64,000 nucleotides of DNA from Phocaeicola massiliensis B84634 = Timone 84634 = DSM 17679 = JCM 13223 (GTDB lineage: Bacteria; Bacteroidota; Bacteroidia; Bacteroidales; Bacteroidaceae): contig NZ_KB905472.1 of NCBI RefSeq assembly GCF_000382445.1, positions 2,705,390-2,769,389 of the forward strand, written 5' to 3'. Positions 16,887-27,219 of this stretch are shown here, piece by piece. The notes under the pieces were generated by a model. The model did not search any database, was not told where the DNA came from, and was given only the letters and a program-made list of their open reading frames with translations. Within the stretch, counting starts at the first letter, position 1, and every line of letters begins with the position of its first letter. The position numbers were made by a program, and so were the translations under genes.

Positions 16887-17567
16887 TTACTCCCGACGTC
16901 CCATATAAATCATAATATAATAAACCAATGTAGCCAATGAGCTGAGTGCAGCGACTACATATGTATAAGCAGCCGAACGTAATGCGTCTTCCGCTGCCTG
17001 ATGATTATAGGAATTAGTAATACCCGCTTTACTCAACCATACCAGTGCACGATGGCTCGCATTTATTTCTACCGGTAATGTAATAAAACTGAAGAGGGTA
17101 GTCATGGCAAACAAACAGATACCGGCCAACAATAACTGCGGAAAAGTATTTACCATCAGAATTCCTCCCAACAACACCCAAGTCATGATAGAAGATGAGA
17201 ACTGAACCACCGGAACAAGTGCAGAACGCATTTTCAACGGAGCGTATGCACGCGCATGCTGCACAGCATGTCCACACTCGTGGGCAGCTACGGCAGCAGC
17301 AGCCACACTATTGCTTCCATATACACCTTCACTTAAATTCACTGTTTTGTTAGCCGGATTATAATGGTCGGTCAACATTCCCGGGGTACTTGTCACTCTG
17401 ACATCATAAATACCGTTGTCATGCAACATCTTCTCTGCTACTTCTTTTCCGGTCATGCCGTTTGATAGTGGCATTTTAGAGTATTTCTTAAACTTACTCT
17501 GTAAACTAGCTTGTACGATATAACTAATAATCGCAATTCCAATAAATAATATCCAATACATTGACAT
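16887..17567 (-). CDS. zinc metallopeptidase, YugP/PF04298 type, membrane protein
   Basis: 226 residues from the ATG at 17567; an upstream in-frame ATG at 17681 would add an unlikely leader, and homologues start at the MSMYWILF position. An N-terminal membrane segment, the zinc motif HECGHAVQH in the middle, then two or three further membrane segments (VVQFSSSIMTWVLLGGIL, LLLAGICLFAMTTLFSFITL, and one at the C-terminus). This is the layout of the neutral zinc metallopeptidase family. Substrates are unknown. It points toward hisS on the other side of the mobile element, so the two genes were probably adjacent before insertion. Confidence 0.88.
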   Translation of the reverse strand: MSMYWILFIGIAIISYIVQASLQSKFKKYSKMPLSNGMTGKEVAEKMLHDNGIYDVRVTSTPGMLTDHYNPANKTVNLSEGVYGSNSVAAAAVAAHECGHAVQHARAYAPLKMRSALVPVVQFSSSIMTWVLLGGILMVNTFPQLLLAGICLFAMTTLFSFITLPVEINASHRALVWLSKAGITNSYNHQAAEDALRSAAYTYVVAALSSLATLVYYIMIYMGRRE

Positions 17568-17758
17568 AGTTTTGTTCTTTATAATTTCGTTGTTAAATAT
17601 ACAGGTTATTATACACAAATAGTTTGCCACCCTTCCCGTTTTAGAAAGAATTAAGAATATTAGCGGGTTATTGACAGTCAATTGGCAGACGTTCCGCCAA
17701 ATTCAATTAAAAAATATATAAAGGAGACAAAAAGAATTGCCATGTGATTATTGATTTA

Positions 17759-17766
17759 TATTTTTG
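17759..17766 (+). promoter_or_regulatory. -7 box of the AraC-family gene
   Basis: TATTTTTG with ATTG 19 bp upstream (17736-17739) fits the Bacteroides promoter. It lies downstream of the in-frame ATG at 17751, so translation most likely starts at the ATG at 17784. Confidence 0.5.
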
Positions 17767-17783
17767 AAACAAAAATAAGAGAT

Positions 17784-18683
17784 ATGGAACAAGAAATTGG
17801 AAATATATCCATTGCCCTCATCCGCAAATTGAACCCTGCAATGAAGGGCATAGGAAATGATTTTATAATGGACAGTACAGAATATTATATTCCGGATGTC
17901 AATTCTATATTCAAATATCCTCTTCGTCTCGACGGTATTATCATCGCAGTGCGAAAACAAGGAAGTGCAACTATAAACATCAACCTGCGTGAATACAACA
18001 CGACTAAAAACGATTTAATTCTTTGCGCTCCCGGCGACATCCTTCAATCAATTCCCAAACCGGGCATGCATCAAACCCAAATGTTCCTCATCTCATCCGA
18101 TTTTCTAAAAGAGATGTATATCAACCTGAATAGTTTCATGCCTTTCTTTATTTCATTAAAAGAACAACCTATTTTCAGCCTGACGGATGAGGAGGTAAAA
18201 GAGTTGGAGGCTTTCTATACATTAATAGAAGAGACTATTGACCGGAATGATAATTTCCGTACAGAGATTGTACGGCGGCTGATGGGTGCCTATCTTTATA
18301 AATTAGGTTCCATTCTGCATCGCAGACAACCGGAATTCTTGTCTGTCAACCCTAAATCCATGAAACGAGAAGAAATACTATTCAACCAATTCATTAATTT
18401 GCTAACCGAACATCATCGCAAAGAAAGACGGGTGGACTTCTATGCCGAACAGTTGTTTTTAAGTCCGAAGCACTTCTCTACCGTGGTGAAAAAAGTAAGT
18501 GGGAAAACAGCCGGTGAGTGGATTGACGAATATGTAATTCTGGAGGCAAAAGCATTACTTAAATATTCGGTCATGTCTATTCAGGAAGTAGCCTATTACA
18601 TGAATTTCCCAAATCCTTCCTTTTTCGGAAAATATTTTAAGCACCACACCGGAATGTCACCAAGTGAATATAAAGTGCAATAG
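17784..18683 (+). CDS. AraC-family transcriptional regulator
   Basis: 299 residues from the ATG at 17784 (a -7 box overlaps the region just after the earlier ATG at 17751). The N-terminal 170 residues form a cupin-like sensing domain. The C-terminal 100 residues carry two helix-turn-helix units: FYAEQLFLSPKHFSTVVKK and the second around SIQEVAYYMNFPNPSFFGKY, closing with HTGMSPSEYK, the AraC signature. It is divergent from the metallopeptidase and upstream of tamB, but a 110-bp gap with its own promoter separates it from tamB. The ligand and targets are unknown. Confidence 0.9.
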   Translation: MEQEIGNISIALIRKLNPAMKGIGNDFIMDSTEYYIPDVNSIFKYPLRLDGIIIAVRKQGSATININLREYNTTKNDLILCAPGDILQSIPKPGMHQTQMFLISSDFLKEMYINLNSFMPFFISLKEQPIFSLTDEEVKELEAFYTLIEETIDRNDNFRTEIVRRLMGAYLYKLGSILHRRQPEFLSVNPKSMKREEILFNQFINLLTEHHRKERRVDFYAEQLFLSPKHFSTVVKKVSGKTAGEWIDEYVILEAKALLKYSVMSIQEVAYYMNFPNPSFFGKYFKHHTGMSPSEYKVQ

Positions 18684-18763
18684 CAGAAGGAGGAAAAGAT
18701 AAAATTATCAAGAAGAAAAGATAAAAGGCAGATACATTCAACTAATATGCCGATAAAATTGTT

Positions 18764-18771
18764 TAAGTTTG
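18764..18771 (+). promoter_or_regulatory. -7 box of tamB
   Basis: TAAGTTTG (TAnnTTTG) 25 bp before the tamB ATG. Confidence 0.5.
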
Positions 18772-18796
18772 CAGAAACGTTTGTACAAAACACACG

Positions 18797-21700
18797 ATGA
18801 AAAAGAAATATATCCGCTGGACAATATGGACGGTAGCTTCTCCTTTCATATTGTTCATTCTCTTATGTATACTGATTTATTTGCCCCCCATACAAAACTT
18901 TTTGGTGGACAAAGCGGCTTCGTATGCCTCTGAATCAACCGGAATGAATATAAAAGTGGGAAGAATATCCTTATCCTTTCCGCTCAATTTAGTAGTAAAT
19001 GACGTGGAAGCATCTTCCCAACACAACGATACATTGCTCAGCGTAAAACGCCTTCAGGTAAATGTACAGTTGTTGCCATTGTTAAAAAAACAAGTGGAAG
19101 TAGACGGTATCTCTTTAAAAGGAGCCACTGTCAATTCCAATGACCTTATCAACGGAATGCAGCTACAAGGAACCCTCGGTGAATTGTTCATATCCAGCCA
19201 CGGTGTGGCACTCGACCCCGAAACAGCCATAGTGAACAAAGTACTGCTTAAAGACACCGACTTGTCTCTTTGCCTGAATGATACCACAGCTGCCGATACT
19301 GCTAAGACCGACACTACCTATTGGAAAATAATCCTGCAGAACATTGATTTGCAAAATGTATCTTTCGCTTTACAGATGCCGCTTGACAGTCTCGCGCTCA
19401 GCACATCGCTGGCAAAAGCATCTTTACGCAACGGATTGATAGACCTGCATAAATCCGCCTATTCCCTTCAAAGTTTTAAAATAGAGAACGGACAAGTAAA
19501 CTATGACTCGGGAGCACCGTCTCCTCTTCCATCAGACAGCATTGCTCTGAGAGGATTGGATCCTTCCCATATCGCACTGACCGGCATCGGCGTGCAACTC
19601 GATTCTCTTCATTATGAAGGTCGTGACATGAAAGCCATCATTAACCGCTTTGTCTTAAAGGAACGCTCGGGATTGGAGATTCAATCCACCCAAGGACGAC
19701 TGCTCTCCAACAAGCAATCGCTCCGCATCCCTTCTTTGCGTCTCGCCACTTCCGATTCGGACTTCGAATTAAATGCATCCATCGACTGGGATGCACTCGA
19801 AATGAAAAGTGAAGGACGGTTGTCTGCCCGATTAATGGCTGATATAGGCAAACAAGACATTGTACGCTTGATAGGCAACATGAATGAACATTTCGTACAG
19901 AAATATCCGGCCGAGCCCTTACGCATCCGTACAGGAGTGGATGGTGATCTCAACCAACTCAAATTGACTGCCCTGAGTGCCGAACTGCCCGGTGCATTGG
20001 AGCTTTTTGCCAAAGGTGAATTAACCCATCTGACCGATACTCTGAAACGCGGAGGAGACATAACACTTGAAACGGAAGTGGAGAATATGGATTTCCTGAG
20101 CGTTCTTGCCGAAGGAGTTGCCATCCCTGACGGTACGCGTCTGGAAGGTAAATTCACCATGTCGGGTTCCAAAATGGGTACAGATCTTTTATTAAAAGAA
20201 CCGGACGCTCGTATATTGGCAGTGATTGACACCATCCCCATTACCGTCTATAATGACAGTATCTCTATTGCAGATGATTTCAAAATGGAACATGCCGCCC
20301 GGATCTATGCCAAGTACGACCTTTCACGCGAAGCTTATGAAGCCGATGTTGCCATCAACAATCTGAACCTGCACCGATTCTTGCCGCAAGACTCACTCTT
20401 TGCAGTATCTGCACGTTTGGGGGTCAAAGGAGAAGGACTGGACTTCATGTCCCCCCGAACCACCTTCAATGCCTCGGGCAGCATTGACCGTTTCCATTAC
20501 GGCAATTATATCCTGTCGGGCATCCAACTCTCGGCCGGACTCGAAAAACATATCATCAATACAGCTTTATTAATCAATAATAAAGTAATGGATATACGGG
20601 CGCATCTCGATGGAAGCCTGAAACCGCATAATGCAGCAGCCACACTGAAACTGGATATCGACCGCATGGACTGGCAGGCGTTGCACTTGATAAATGAACG
20701 TATGCAGACCTCGCAAAACATCACAGTCCACCTCACAACAGACATGGCAAACAAATATTCTGTGGATGCATCCATGGCCAATATCACCATCACCACACCT
20801 AAACGTACTTCGCATCCCAAGGACCTTTTATTGGGATTTACCACAGCCGGTGATTCTACCCGGATGTATTTGCGTGCCGGTGATTTCGACTTTTCTTTAG
20901 AAGGAGACGGACACATCACACACTTATCCCGTCAGGCAGAAACACTGATGAAAAAACTTTCCGAACAATGGGAGCATAAACATATTGACCAGGAAGAAAT
21001 GAAACAATATTTACCCGGTCTGTGTTTCCGCGTCACTTCGGGACAAGACAATCCGGTTTGCAATTACCTGTCCATGATGGGCATCTCTTACCGGAAACTT
21101 TTTATGGATATTGATTCCTCTCCGACAGAAGGTCTGAACGGAGAAGCATTCCTTTATAGCCTGAGTACAGACAGTATTGTATTGGATACACTCTATCTTG
21201 ATATTCAACAAGACATGGAAGGCATCAAATTCCTAAGCGGAGTTGTCAACGGACCGAAGCCTGACCAGGAAGCTTACGATGTCAGTCTGGAAGGAAATAT
21301 AGGTACCAATCAGGCACAATTAATCATCCAATATCTGAATGCCCGTAAGGAACAAGGCATTTATATGGGAGTTCAGGCCGATTTACGTCGACGGGGTATC
21401 CGCATGCGTCTCTTCCCCGAACATCCAACATTAGTTTATCGTCCTTTTACAGTAAACAAAGACAATTACATTTTCCTGACAGACCGCGGACGCATCCATG
21501 CCAATCTCCATCTGCACGATGATGAAGGTACGGGTCTCAGCTTCTATACCAATCGGGAAGACAGCATTGCCAGTCAGGACATGACAGTTGAGCTCTCCCG
21601 AATCAACCTGAAAGAATTCCGTCGTATTCTGCCGTATATGCCTGATATGGAAGGATGGATTGGAGCAGAAGCGCACTATATCGAATCCGGTCCTTACATG

Positions 21701-23452
21701 ATGGTAAGCAGTGACTTGAAAGTCGATGAATTCAAATATGAAGGCACCCCTCTCGGCAATTGGGAGTTTAGCGGTGTATACCTGCCCGGTGATGAAAAAG
21801 ACCACCACGTAGACGGATATATTCGTCACAACAACAAAGAGATAGCTCACCTCGGCGGTATCTATCTGCCCACAACCGACGGCAAAGGCAACCTGAGTGC
21901 AGATGTTGCATTCGAACACTTCCCATTGAATGTCATCAATCCATTCATACCCGATAACATGATAGAATTGGGCGGTGACATTGATGGAACACTTGCCATG
22001 AAAGGCGATCCTTCCAAGCCTCTGCTCAATGGCGAATTGTCACTCGATTCCGTATCAATATTCATGCCCGAACTATCTGCGCTCTTCCGCTTCGATAACG
22101 AACCGGTGCAGATGGTCAACAGTAAAATGACGTTTAAGGACTTTGATATCTTCACCAAAGGAAAAACTCCTTTCACCATCAACGGTAACGTAGATTTTTC
22201 CAATCTGGAGCGTATGACTACCGATTTAAAAATGAAAGCCCGAAACTACGAATTACTGAATGCCCCCCGCACCAAACGGGCTATGGTATATGGCAAAATG
22301 TATGTAGACTTCGACGCTACTCTCCGTGGTCCCATAGACGCCCTCATGATGCGAGGCAACATGAATATATTGGGAAAGACAGATTTCACGTATGTGATGA
22401 AAGATTCTCCTCTGACCGTGAACGACCGCTTGGGAGACATGGTAACTTTCGTCAACTTTAATGACACTACGGAAGTAGCGAACGAAACCATCCAGCCGGT
22501 GTCCATCAATGGCATGGATATCGCCATGACGATGCATATTGACCAAGCCGTCCAAGCACACGTCGATATCACACCGGACGGCTCCAATTATATGTTGCTC
22601 GAAGGAGGCGGAGACCTTTCTTTCCAATACACCCCGCAAGGTGAAATGCTGTTGAACGGACGCTACTCGCTCATCAGCGGTGAAATGAAATATGAAATTC
22701 CGGTCATTCCACTCAAGACATTCAACATCCAAAACGGCAGCTATGTAGAATGGACAGGCAATGTGATGAATCCCCAGCTCAATATTACTGCCACAGAGCG
22801 AGTTCGCGCTACTGTCGGCGAGGACGGACAAAGTCCTCGTATGGTCAGCTTCGATGTAGGCATCGCCCTGAGCCAACGATTGGAAAATCTGGGACTGGCC
22901 TTCACCCTTTCAGCTCCCGAAGATGCATCAGTACAAGACCAACTGACTGCCATGACCCCTGAAGAACGGGGCAAACTGGCTGTTACCATGCTCGTCACCG
23001 GCATGTATATGGCAGAAGGCAACTCTACCGGAGGATTCAATATGAACAATGCTCTCAACTCCTTCCTGCAAAGTGAAATCTCGAATATTGCAGGCAAGGC
23101 CCTTGATATCAGTTTGGGAATGGAAACCGTTGACAATGCCGAAGACGGCGGAAAGCGGACGGATTACAACTTCCAGTTTGCCAAACGTTTCTGGAACAAC
23201 CGTTTCCGTATCGTCATCGGTGGAAAAGTGTCTACCGGTAATACAGCCCAGCAAGATGAAACATTTATTGATAATGTTTCCATCGAATATCGTCTGGACA
23301 ATAGCGGCACCCGATATGTCAAAGTATTCCATGACAAAAACTACGAAAGCGTGCTCGAAGGTGAAATCATCGAAACAGGAGTCGGTATCGTTCTGCGAAA
23401 GAAAATGAGTCACCTGGGTGAGTTATTTATATTCAGGAAAAAGAAAGATTAA
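18797..23452 (+). CDS. tamB: TamB-like translocation/assembly protein (DUF490)
   Basis: A 1551-residue envelope protein. One N-terminal membrane segment (about residues 9-30) anchors it in the inner membrane; the rest is a long beta-rich rod typical of AsmA/TamB proteins, which bridge the periplasm and have been linked to outer-membrane protein assembly and lipid transport. The C-terminal DUF490 region (about residues 1100-1500) is recognisable (GDLSFQYTPQGEMLLNGRY, then YVEWTGNVMNPQLNITATE). Its stop is 5 bp from the tamL start, so the two form an operon and presumably a complex. Confidence 0.92.
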   Translation: MKKKYIRWTIWTVASPFILFILLCILIYLPPIQNFLVDKAASYASESTGMNIKVGRISLSFPLNLVVNDVEASSQHNDTLLSVKRLQVNVQLLPLLKKQVEVDGISLKGATVNSNDLINGMQLQGTLGELFISSHGVALDPETAIVNKVLLKDTDLSLCLNDTTAADTAKTDTTYWKIILQNIDLQNVSFALQMPLDSLALSTSLAKASLRNGLIDLHKSAYSLQSFKIENGQVNYDSGAPSPLPSDSIALRGLDPSHIALTGIGVQLDSLHYEGRDMKAIINRFVLKERSGLEIQSTQGRLLSNKQSLRIPSLRLATSDSDFELNASIDWDALEMKSEGRLSARLMADIGKQDIVRLIGNMNEHFVQKYPAEPLRIRTGVDGDLNQLKLTALSAELPGALELFAKGELTHLTDTLKRGGDITLETEVENMDFLSVLAEGVAIPDGTRLEGKFTMSGSKMGTDLLLKEPDARILAVIDTIPITVYNDSISIADDFKMEHAARIYAKYDLSREAYEADVAINNLNLHRFLPQDSLFAVSARLGVKGEGLDFMSPRTTFNASGSIDRFHYGNYILSGIQLSAGLEKHIINTALLINNKVMDIRAHLDGSLKPHNAAATLKLDIDRMDWQALHLINERMQTSQNITVHLTTDMANKYSVDASMANITITTPKRTSHPKDLLLGFTTAGDSTRMYLRAGDFDFSLEGDGHITHLSRQAETLMKKLSEQWEHKHIDQEEMKQYLPGLCFRVTSGQDNPVCNYLSMMGISYRKLFMDIDSSPTEGLNGEAFLYSLSTDSIVLDTLYLDIQQDMEGIKFLSGVVNGPKPDQEAYDVSLEGNIGTNQAQLIIQYLNARKEQGIYMGVQADLRRRGIRMRLFPEHPTLVYRPFTVNKDNYIFLTDRGRIHANLHLHDDEGTGLSFYTNREDSIASQDMTVELSRINLKEFRRILPYMPDMEGWIGAEAHYIESGPYMMVSSDLKVDEFKYEGTPLGNWEFSGVYLPGDEKDHHVDGYIRHNNKEIAHLGGIYLPTTDGKGNLSADVAFEHFPLNVINPFIPDNMIELGGDIDGTLAMKGDPSKPLLNGELSLDSVSIFMPELSALFRFDNEPVQMVNSKMTFKDFDIFTKGKTPFTINGNVDFSNLERMTTDLKMKARNYELLNAPRTKRAMVYGKMYVDFDATLRGPIDALMMRGNMNILGKTDFTYVMKDSPLTVNDRLGDMVTFVNFNDTTEVANETIQPVSINGMDIAMTMHIDQAVQAHVDITPDGSNYMLLEGGGDLSFQYTPQGEMLLNGRYSLISGEMKYEIPVIPLKTFNIQNGSYVEWTGNVMNPQLNITATERVRATVGEDGQSPRMVSFDVGIALSQRLENLGLAFTLSAPEDASVQDQLTAMTPEERGKLAVTMLVTGMYMAEGNSTGGFNMNNALNSFLQSEISNIAGKALDISLGMETVDNAEDGGKRTDYNFQFAKRFWNNRFRIVIGGKVSTGNTAQQDETFIDNVSIEYRLDNSGTRYVKVFHDKNYESVLEGEIIETGVGIVLRKKMSHLGELFIFRKKKD

Positions 23453-23457
23453 CAAAA

Positions 23458-25800
23458 ATGACAAGGATAAAAAAGAGAAGAATTCACACTGACCTGCTGT
23501 TACTGACAGCTTTTCTATGCCTACTGGCCGGTTGTTCCACCACGAAGAATCTGCCCGAAGGCGAAACCCTTTACGTAGGTGTAAAGAACATAAATGTCAT
23601 CAATGAAGACAAAACTCCCGCCGGAGTACAAACTCTGGAAGAAGTAGAGGCAGCTCTGTCCTACCCTCCCAATAATGCCATTTTGGGAAGTAACTCCCTG
23701 CGTTTTCCCATTCCATTCGGTTTATGGATATATAATGACTTTGTGAAATACCAGGAAAAGAAAGGAGTGGGACACTGGATATTTAACAAATTGGGCTCTA
23801 CTCCGGTTTATGTTTCCACTGTTAACCCCGAAACCCGAGTAAAAGTAGCAACCAACCTGCTGCGCGATTATGGTTTCTTCAATGGTTCAGTATCCTATTC
23901 GGTCGACACCCTGAAGAATCCCCGAAAAGCAAAGCTCAATTACGAAATCAATATGGCCAATCCTTATTATCTGGACTCTATTGCCTACCTCAAATATCCG
24001 GCACGAGCCGACAGCTTGATCCGTGCCACCTACAACCAACGCATATTACGCAAAGGAGATAATTTCAGCGTGTTGAAATTAGAAGAAGAACGCCAGCGGC
24101 TAAGTACTCTTTTCAGGAATAACGGATACTACTATTTCCGCCCCGAATTTACCACCTTCCGTGCAGACACACTGCGCAATCCCGGTTTTGTAAGTTTGCA
24201 GGTAGTACCGCAAAAAGGAGTGCCGGCAGAAGCACGCCGTCCTTATTATATAGGAAAAACCTCTGTTTACCTTACAGGATATAAGGGAGAACAGCCGACA
24301 GACTCATTGACCTTTGCAGATATGACCATTCATTATCACGGAAAGAAGCCCGGTATCCGCGAATTGGTCTTGCGTAAACGTTTTCTGTATAAAGAAGGAC
24401 AACTGTATTCCCAAATACGTCAGACCTATACCCAAGAAGCATTGGCGCGCCTGGGAATCTTCAAATATACAGAGTTCCGTTACACCCCCAAAAACACCCG
24501 TCCCGACTGTGACACCCTGAACGTCAAGGTAAATGCCATGTTCGACCTTCCCTACGACGGAGAGCTGGAATTCAATGTCACAACCAAGAGCACCGACCAG
24601 ACAGGACCGGGAGCCATTTTCAGTTTGTCACGACGCAACTTTATGCGTACAGCCGCCAAGCTTTCTTTCCAATTGAAAGGATCTTATGAATGGCAAACCG
24701 CATCCAACAGTGTGGCAGGAGACAAATCGAAAATGAATTCATACGAACTGGGAGCATCCTTCTCCTTGGATTATCCTCGTCTGTTACTGCCGTGGATGAA
24801 GAACAAATCAAACCGCTTCCTGTTTCCTTCACATACATCTTTCAAGCTCTATGTAGACCAACTGAACCGTGCCCGTTTCTTCAAGATGCTGTCATTCGGT
24901 GGAACCGTCAGCTATGATTTCCAGCCATCGCGCACCTGGAAACACACCGTGACCCCTTTCAGGCTTGCATTCAACACTCTGCAACATACCACCAGCGAAT
25001 TTGACTCCATTATCAATGTAAACAAGTCATTGGCTCTCAGTTTGGGAAATCAATTTATCCCTGCCATGAGCTACACCTTTACATACGATAACGCTCCTCT
25101 GAAAAAACGACATAACCTATGGTGGGAAACCTCTTTCACCTCTGCCGGTAATGTAACTTCACTCGTTTATGCTGCCTTCGGTAAAAGGATGAAAGAAAAA
25201 GGAAAAGAATTATTGGGAAGCCCCTTCGCACAGTTCCTGAAAATGACCTCGGAAATACGCTGCCTGTTCAAAGTAGGAGAAAAACAACATATAGCTACCC
25301 GCCTGATGGGAGGAGTCCTCTATGCATATGGCAATCAGACTGTTGCCCCCTATAGCGAGCAGTTCTATATCGGAGGTGCCAACAGTATACGCGCATTTAC
25401 GGTTCGCTCCATTGGTCCGGGTACCTTCCATCCCAATGCAGACAACCGTTATGGATATATCGATGAAACAGGCGACGTAAAACTGGAAGCCAACATAGAA
25501 TACCGTTTTCCGATATTGGGCGACCTATATGGCGCCACTTTCCTTGACGCAGGCAATGTATGGCTGATGAAAAAAGACGAAGCGCGTCCCGGCGGAGAAC
25601 TCACCATGCGAAACTTTGCAAAAAGCGTGGCACTCGGCACCGGTGTGGGATTACGTTATGACCTGACGTTTCTGGTTATCCGACTCGATTTGGGGATTGC
25701 CCTGCACGCACCATACGACACAGGAAAAAGCGGCTACTACAATATACCGAAGTTCAAAGACGGCCTTGGCCTTCACTTCGCTATCGGCTACCCCTTCTAA
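23458..25800 (+). CDS. tamL: TamL: lipoprotein-type TamA/BamA-family outer-membrane protein
   Basis: A 780-residue Omp85-family barrel. Unlike proteobacterial TamA it starts with a lipoprotein signal (LTAFLCLLAGCSTTK, lipid Cys about residue 26), the TamL form described in Bacteroidota. POTRA-like domains span about residues 35-380 and the C-terminal barrel about 390-780. The barrel contains GGANSIRAFTVRSIGPG (about residue 641), the conserved RGF-like loop-6 motif region, and ends in the aromatic YPF, as expected of an outer-membrane barrel. It is coupled to tamB just upstream. Confidence 0.92.
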   Translation: MTRIKKRRIHTDLLLLTAFLCLLAGCSTTKNLPEGETLYVGVKNINVINEDKTPAGVQTLEEVEAALSYPPNNAILGSNSLRFPIPFGLWIYNDFVKYQEKKGVGHWIFNKLGSTPVYVSTVNPETRVKVATNLLRDYGFFNGSVSYSVDTLKNPRKAKLNYEINMANPYYLDSIAYLKYPARADSLIRATYNQRILRKGDNFSVLKLEEERQRLSTLFRNNGYYYFRPEFTTFRADTLRNPGFVSLQVVPQKGVPAEARRPYYIGKTSVYLTGYKGEQPTDSLTFADMTIHYHGKKPGIRELVLRKRFLYKEGQLYSQIRQTYTQEALARLGIFKYTEFRYTPKNTRPDCDTLNVKVNAMFDLPYDGELEFNVTTKSTDQTGPGAIFSLSRRNFMRTAAKLSFQLKGSYEWQTASNSVAGDKSKMNSYELGASFSLDYPRLLLPWMKNKSNRFLFPSHTSFKLYVDQLNRARFFKMLSFGGTVSYDFQPSRTWKHTVTPFRLAFNTLQHTTSEFDSIINVNKSLALSLGNQFIPAMSYTFTYDNAPLKKRHNLWWETSFTSAGNVTSLVYAAFGKRMKEKGKELLGSPFAQFLKMTSEIRCLFKVGEKQHIATRLMGGVLYAYGNQTVAPYSEQFYIGGANSIRAFTVRSIGPGTFHPNADNRYGYIDETGDVKLEANIEYRFPILGDLYGATFLDAGNVWLMKKDEARPGGELTMRNFAKSVALGTGVGLRYDLTFLVIRLDLGIALHAPYDTGKSGYYNIPKFKDGLGLHFAIGYPF

Positions 25801-25822
25801 ATAGAGGAAGGGACAAAAAAAC

Positions 25823-25855
25823 GAGGACACCCCGATATCGCATCGTAATGTCCTC
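25823..25855. terminator. possible terminator after tamL
   Basis: GAGGACA (25823-25829) pairs with TGTCCTC (25849-25855); the loop is long (19 nt) and the T-run is weak. Confidence 0.4.
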
Positions 25856-25883
25856 CACAATCATTGAGGGATATATATTTTAA

Positions 25884-26035
25884 TACTTTTGTAGTCAAAC
25901 CAATGGCACAAAGATAGAAATATTATTCGGAAAAAGATATTTTATCAATATTAAAATTCAAAAAAAGAATGTTTTTTTCTTTTTCCGCTCACAAATACAT
26001 TTTCCTTCATATATTTTTGTAGCTTTGTAGTCAAA
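25884..26035 (+). promoter_or_regulatory. tandem promoters with a repeated 12-mer before the nucleotidyltransferase gene
   Basis: -7 boxes TACTTTTG (25884-25891), TATTTTTG (26012-26019) and TAGCTTTG (26020-26027) all match TAnnTTTG. The 12-mer TTTGTAGTCAAA occurs at 25888-25899 and again at 26024-26035, each overlapping a -7 box and its likely start site. Confidence 0.45.
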
Positions 26036-26060
26036 ATATCAATTTTTAAATAAATAGACT

Positions 26061-26972
26061 ATGAAACCTACATTATTCTTATTAGCAGCCGGAATGGGTA
26101 GCCGTTATGGTGGCCTCAAACAATTGGACGGACTGGGTCCTAACGGCGAAACTATTATGGATTATTCTATCTATGATGCCATTAACGCCGGATTTGGTAA
26201 ACTTGTTTTTGTTATCCGCAAAGATTTCGAACAGGATTTCCGTGATAAAATCATTTCTAAATACGAAGGACACATTCCTTGCGAAATGGTCTTCCAAGCT
26301 TTGGACGCACTGCCCGAAGGTTTCACTTGTCCTGCCGACCGTACCAAACCATGGGGTACCAACCACGCAGTCATGATGGGCGCCGATGTTATCAAAGAAC
26401 CGTTTGCAGTAATCAATTGTGACGATTTCTATGGCCGTGACTCATTCCAGGTAATGGGTAAATTCCTTGCAAATCTTCCCGAAGGAGCTAAAAACACCTA
26501 TTCGATGGTAGGCTTCCGTGTAGGTAACACACTGAGCGAAAGCGGTACTGTTTCTCGTGGTATCTGCGAAACAAACGAAAAGAATCTGCTGACTTCCGTA
26601 GTAGAACGTACCAAAATTCAGCGCATCGACGGAGAAGTGAAATATATCGACGATAATGGAGAATGGACAGCAACAGCCGACACTACTCCGGTTAGTATGA
26701 ATTTCTGGGGCTTTACTCCCGATTACTTTGCATACAGCCAGGAATTCTTCAAGACCTTCTTAAGCGATCCTAAGAACATGGAAAACTTGAAGAGCGAATT
26801 CTTTATTCCTTTGATGGTAGATAAATTGATTAATGACGGAACAGCTACCGTTGAAGTTCTGGATACTGCCAGCAAATGGTTCGGTGTAACTTATCCCGAA
26901 GACCGCCAGAGTGTAGTAGACAAAATCCAAGCATTGGTAGATGCCGGTGAATATCCTGCCAAACTGTTTTAA
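26061..26972 (+). CDS. sugar-phosphate nucleotidyltransferase family protein
   Basis: A 303-residue nucleotidyltransferase. The N-terminal LAAGMGSRYGGLKQLDGLG is the GxGxR...K nucleotide-binding motif, and NCDDFYGRDSF (about residue 118) supplies the metal-binding aspartates. The overall layout resembles glucose-1-phosphate nucleotidyltransferases (NDP-sugar pyrophosphorylases), so it probably joins a nucleotide to a sugar phosphate for glycan synthesis. Neither sugar nor nucleotide can be assigned. It stands alone between its own promoters and a strong terminator. Confidence 0.85.
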   Translation: MKPTLFLLAAGMGSRYGGLKQLDGLGPNGETIMDYSIYDAINAGFGKLVFVIRKDFEQDFRDKIISKYEGHIPCEMVFQALDALPEGFTCPADRTKPWGTNHAVMMGADVIKEPFAVINCDDFYGRDSFQVMGKFLANLPEGAKNTYSMVGFRVGNTLSESGTVSRGICETNEKNLLTSVVERTKIQRIDGEVKYIDDNGEWTATADTTPVSMNFWGFTPDYFAYSQEFFKTFLSDPKNMENLKSEFFIPLMVDKLINDGTATVEVLDTASKWFGVTYPEDRQSVVDKIQALVDAGEYPAKLF

Positions 26973-26990
26973 TCATATATCATAAAAAGA

Positions 26991-27023
26991 AAAGAGGACA
27001 CATTCAAACAATGTGTCCTCTTT
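26991..27023 (+). terminator. terminator of the nucleotidyltransferase gene
   Basis: AAAGAGGACACATT / AATGTGTCCTCTTT: a 14-bp perfect stem with a 5-nt loop and a T-run. Confidence 0.9.
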
Positions 27024-27219
27024 TTCACTTTCTATACCCATACTAAAACCTTTTCAGCATCAGTGTATATACAAATTACAGTATTCACTAAAAGATGCAA
27101 TTGCAAACAACTTATTTGATATTTTCAAGAATAAAAACAAAGGAATTAGAATTTGCTGTAGCAAACTGAATTTAATACCTTCATAGTGTTTATAGCAACG
27201 ATGCTTTAATCTGCGAGGT

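Noticed and set aside
21862..22876. Several minus-strand ORFs inside tamB
   Set aside because: Shadows of the tamB frame with no start signals or recognisable domains.
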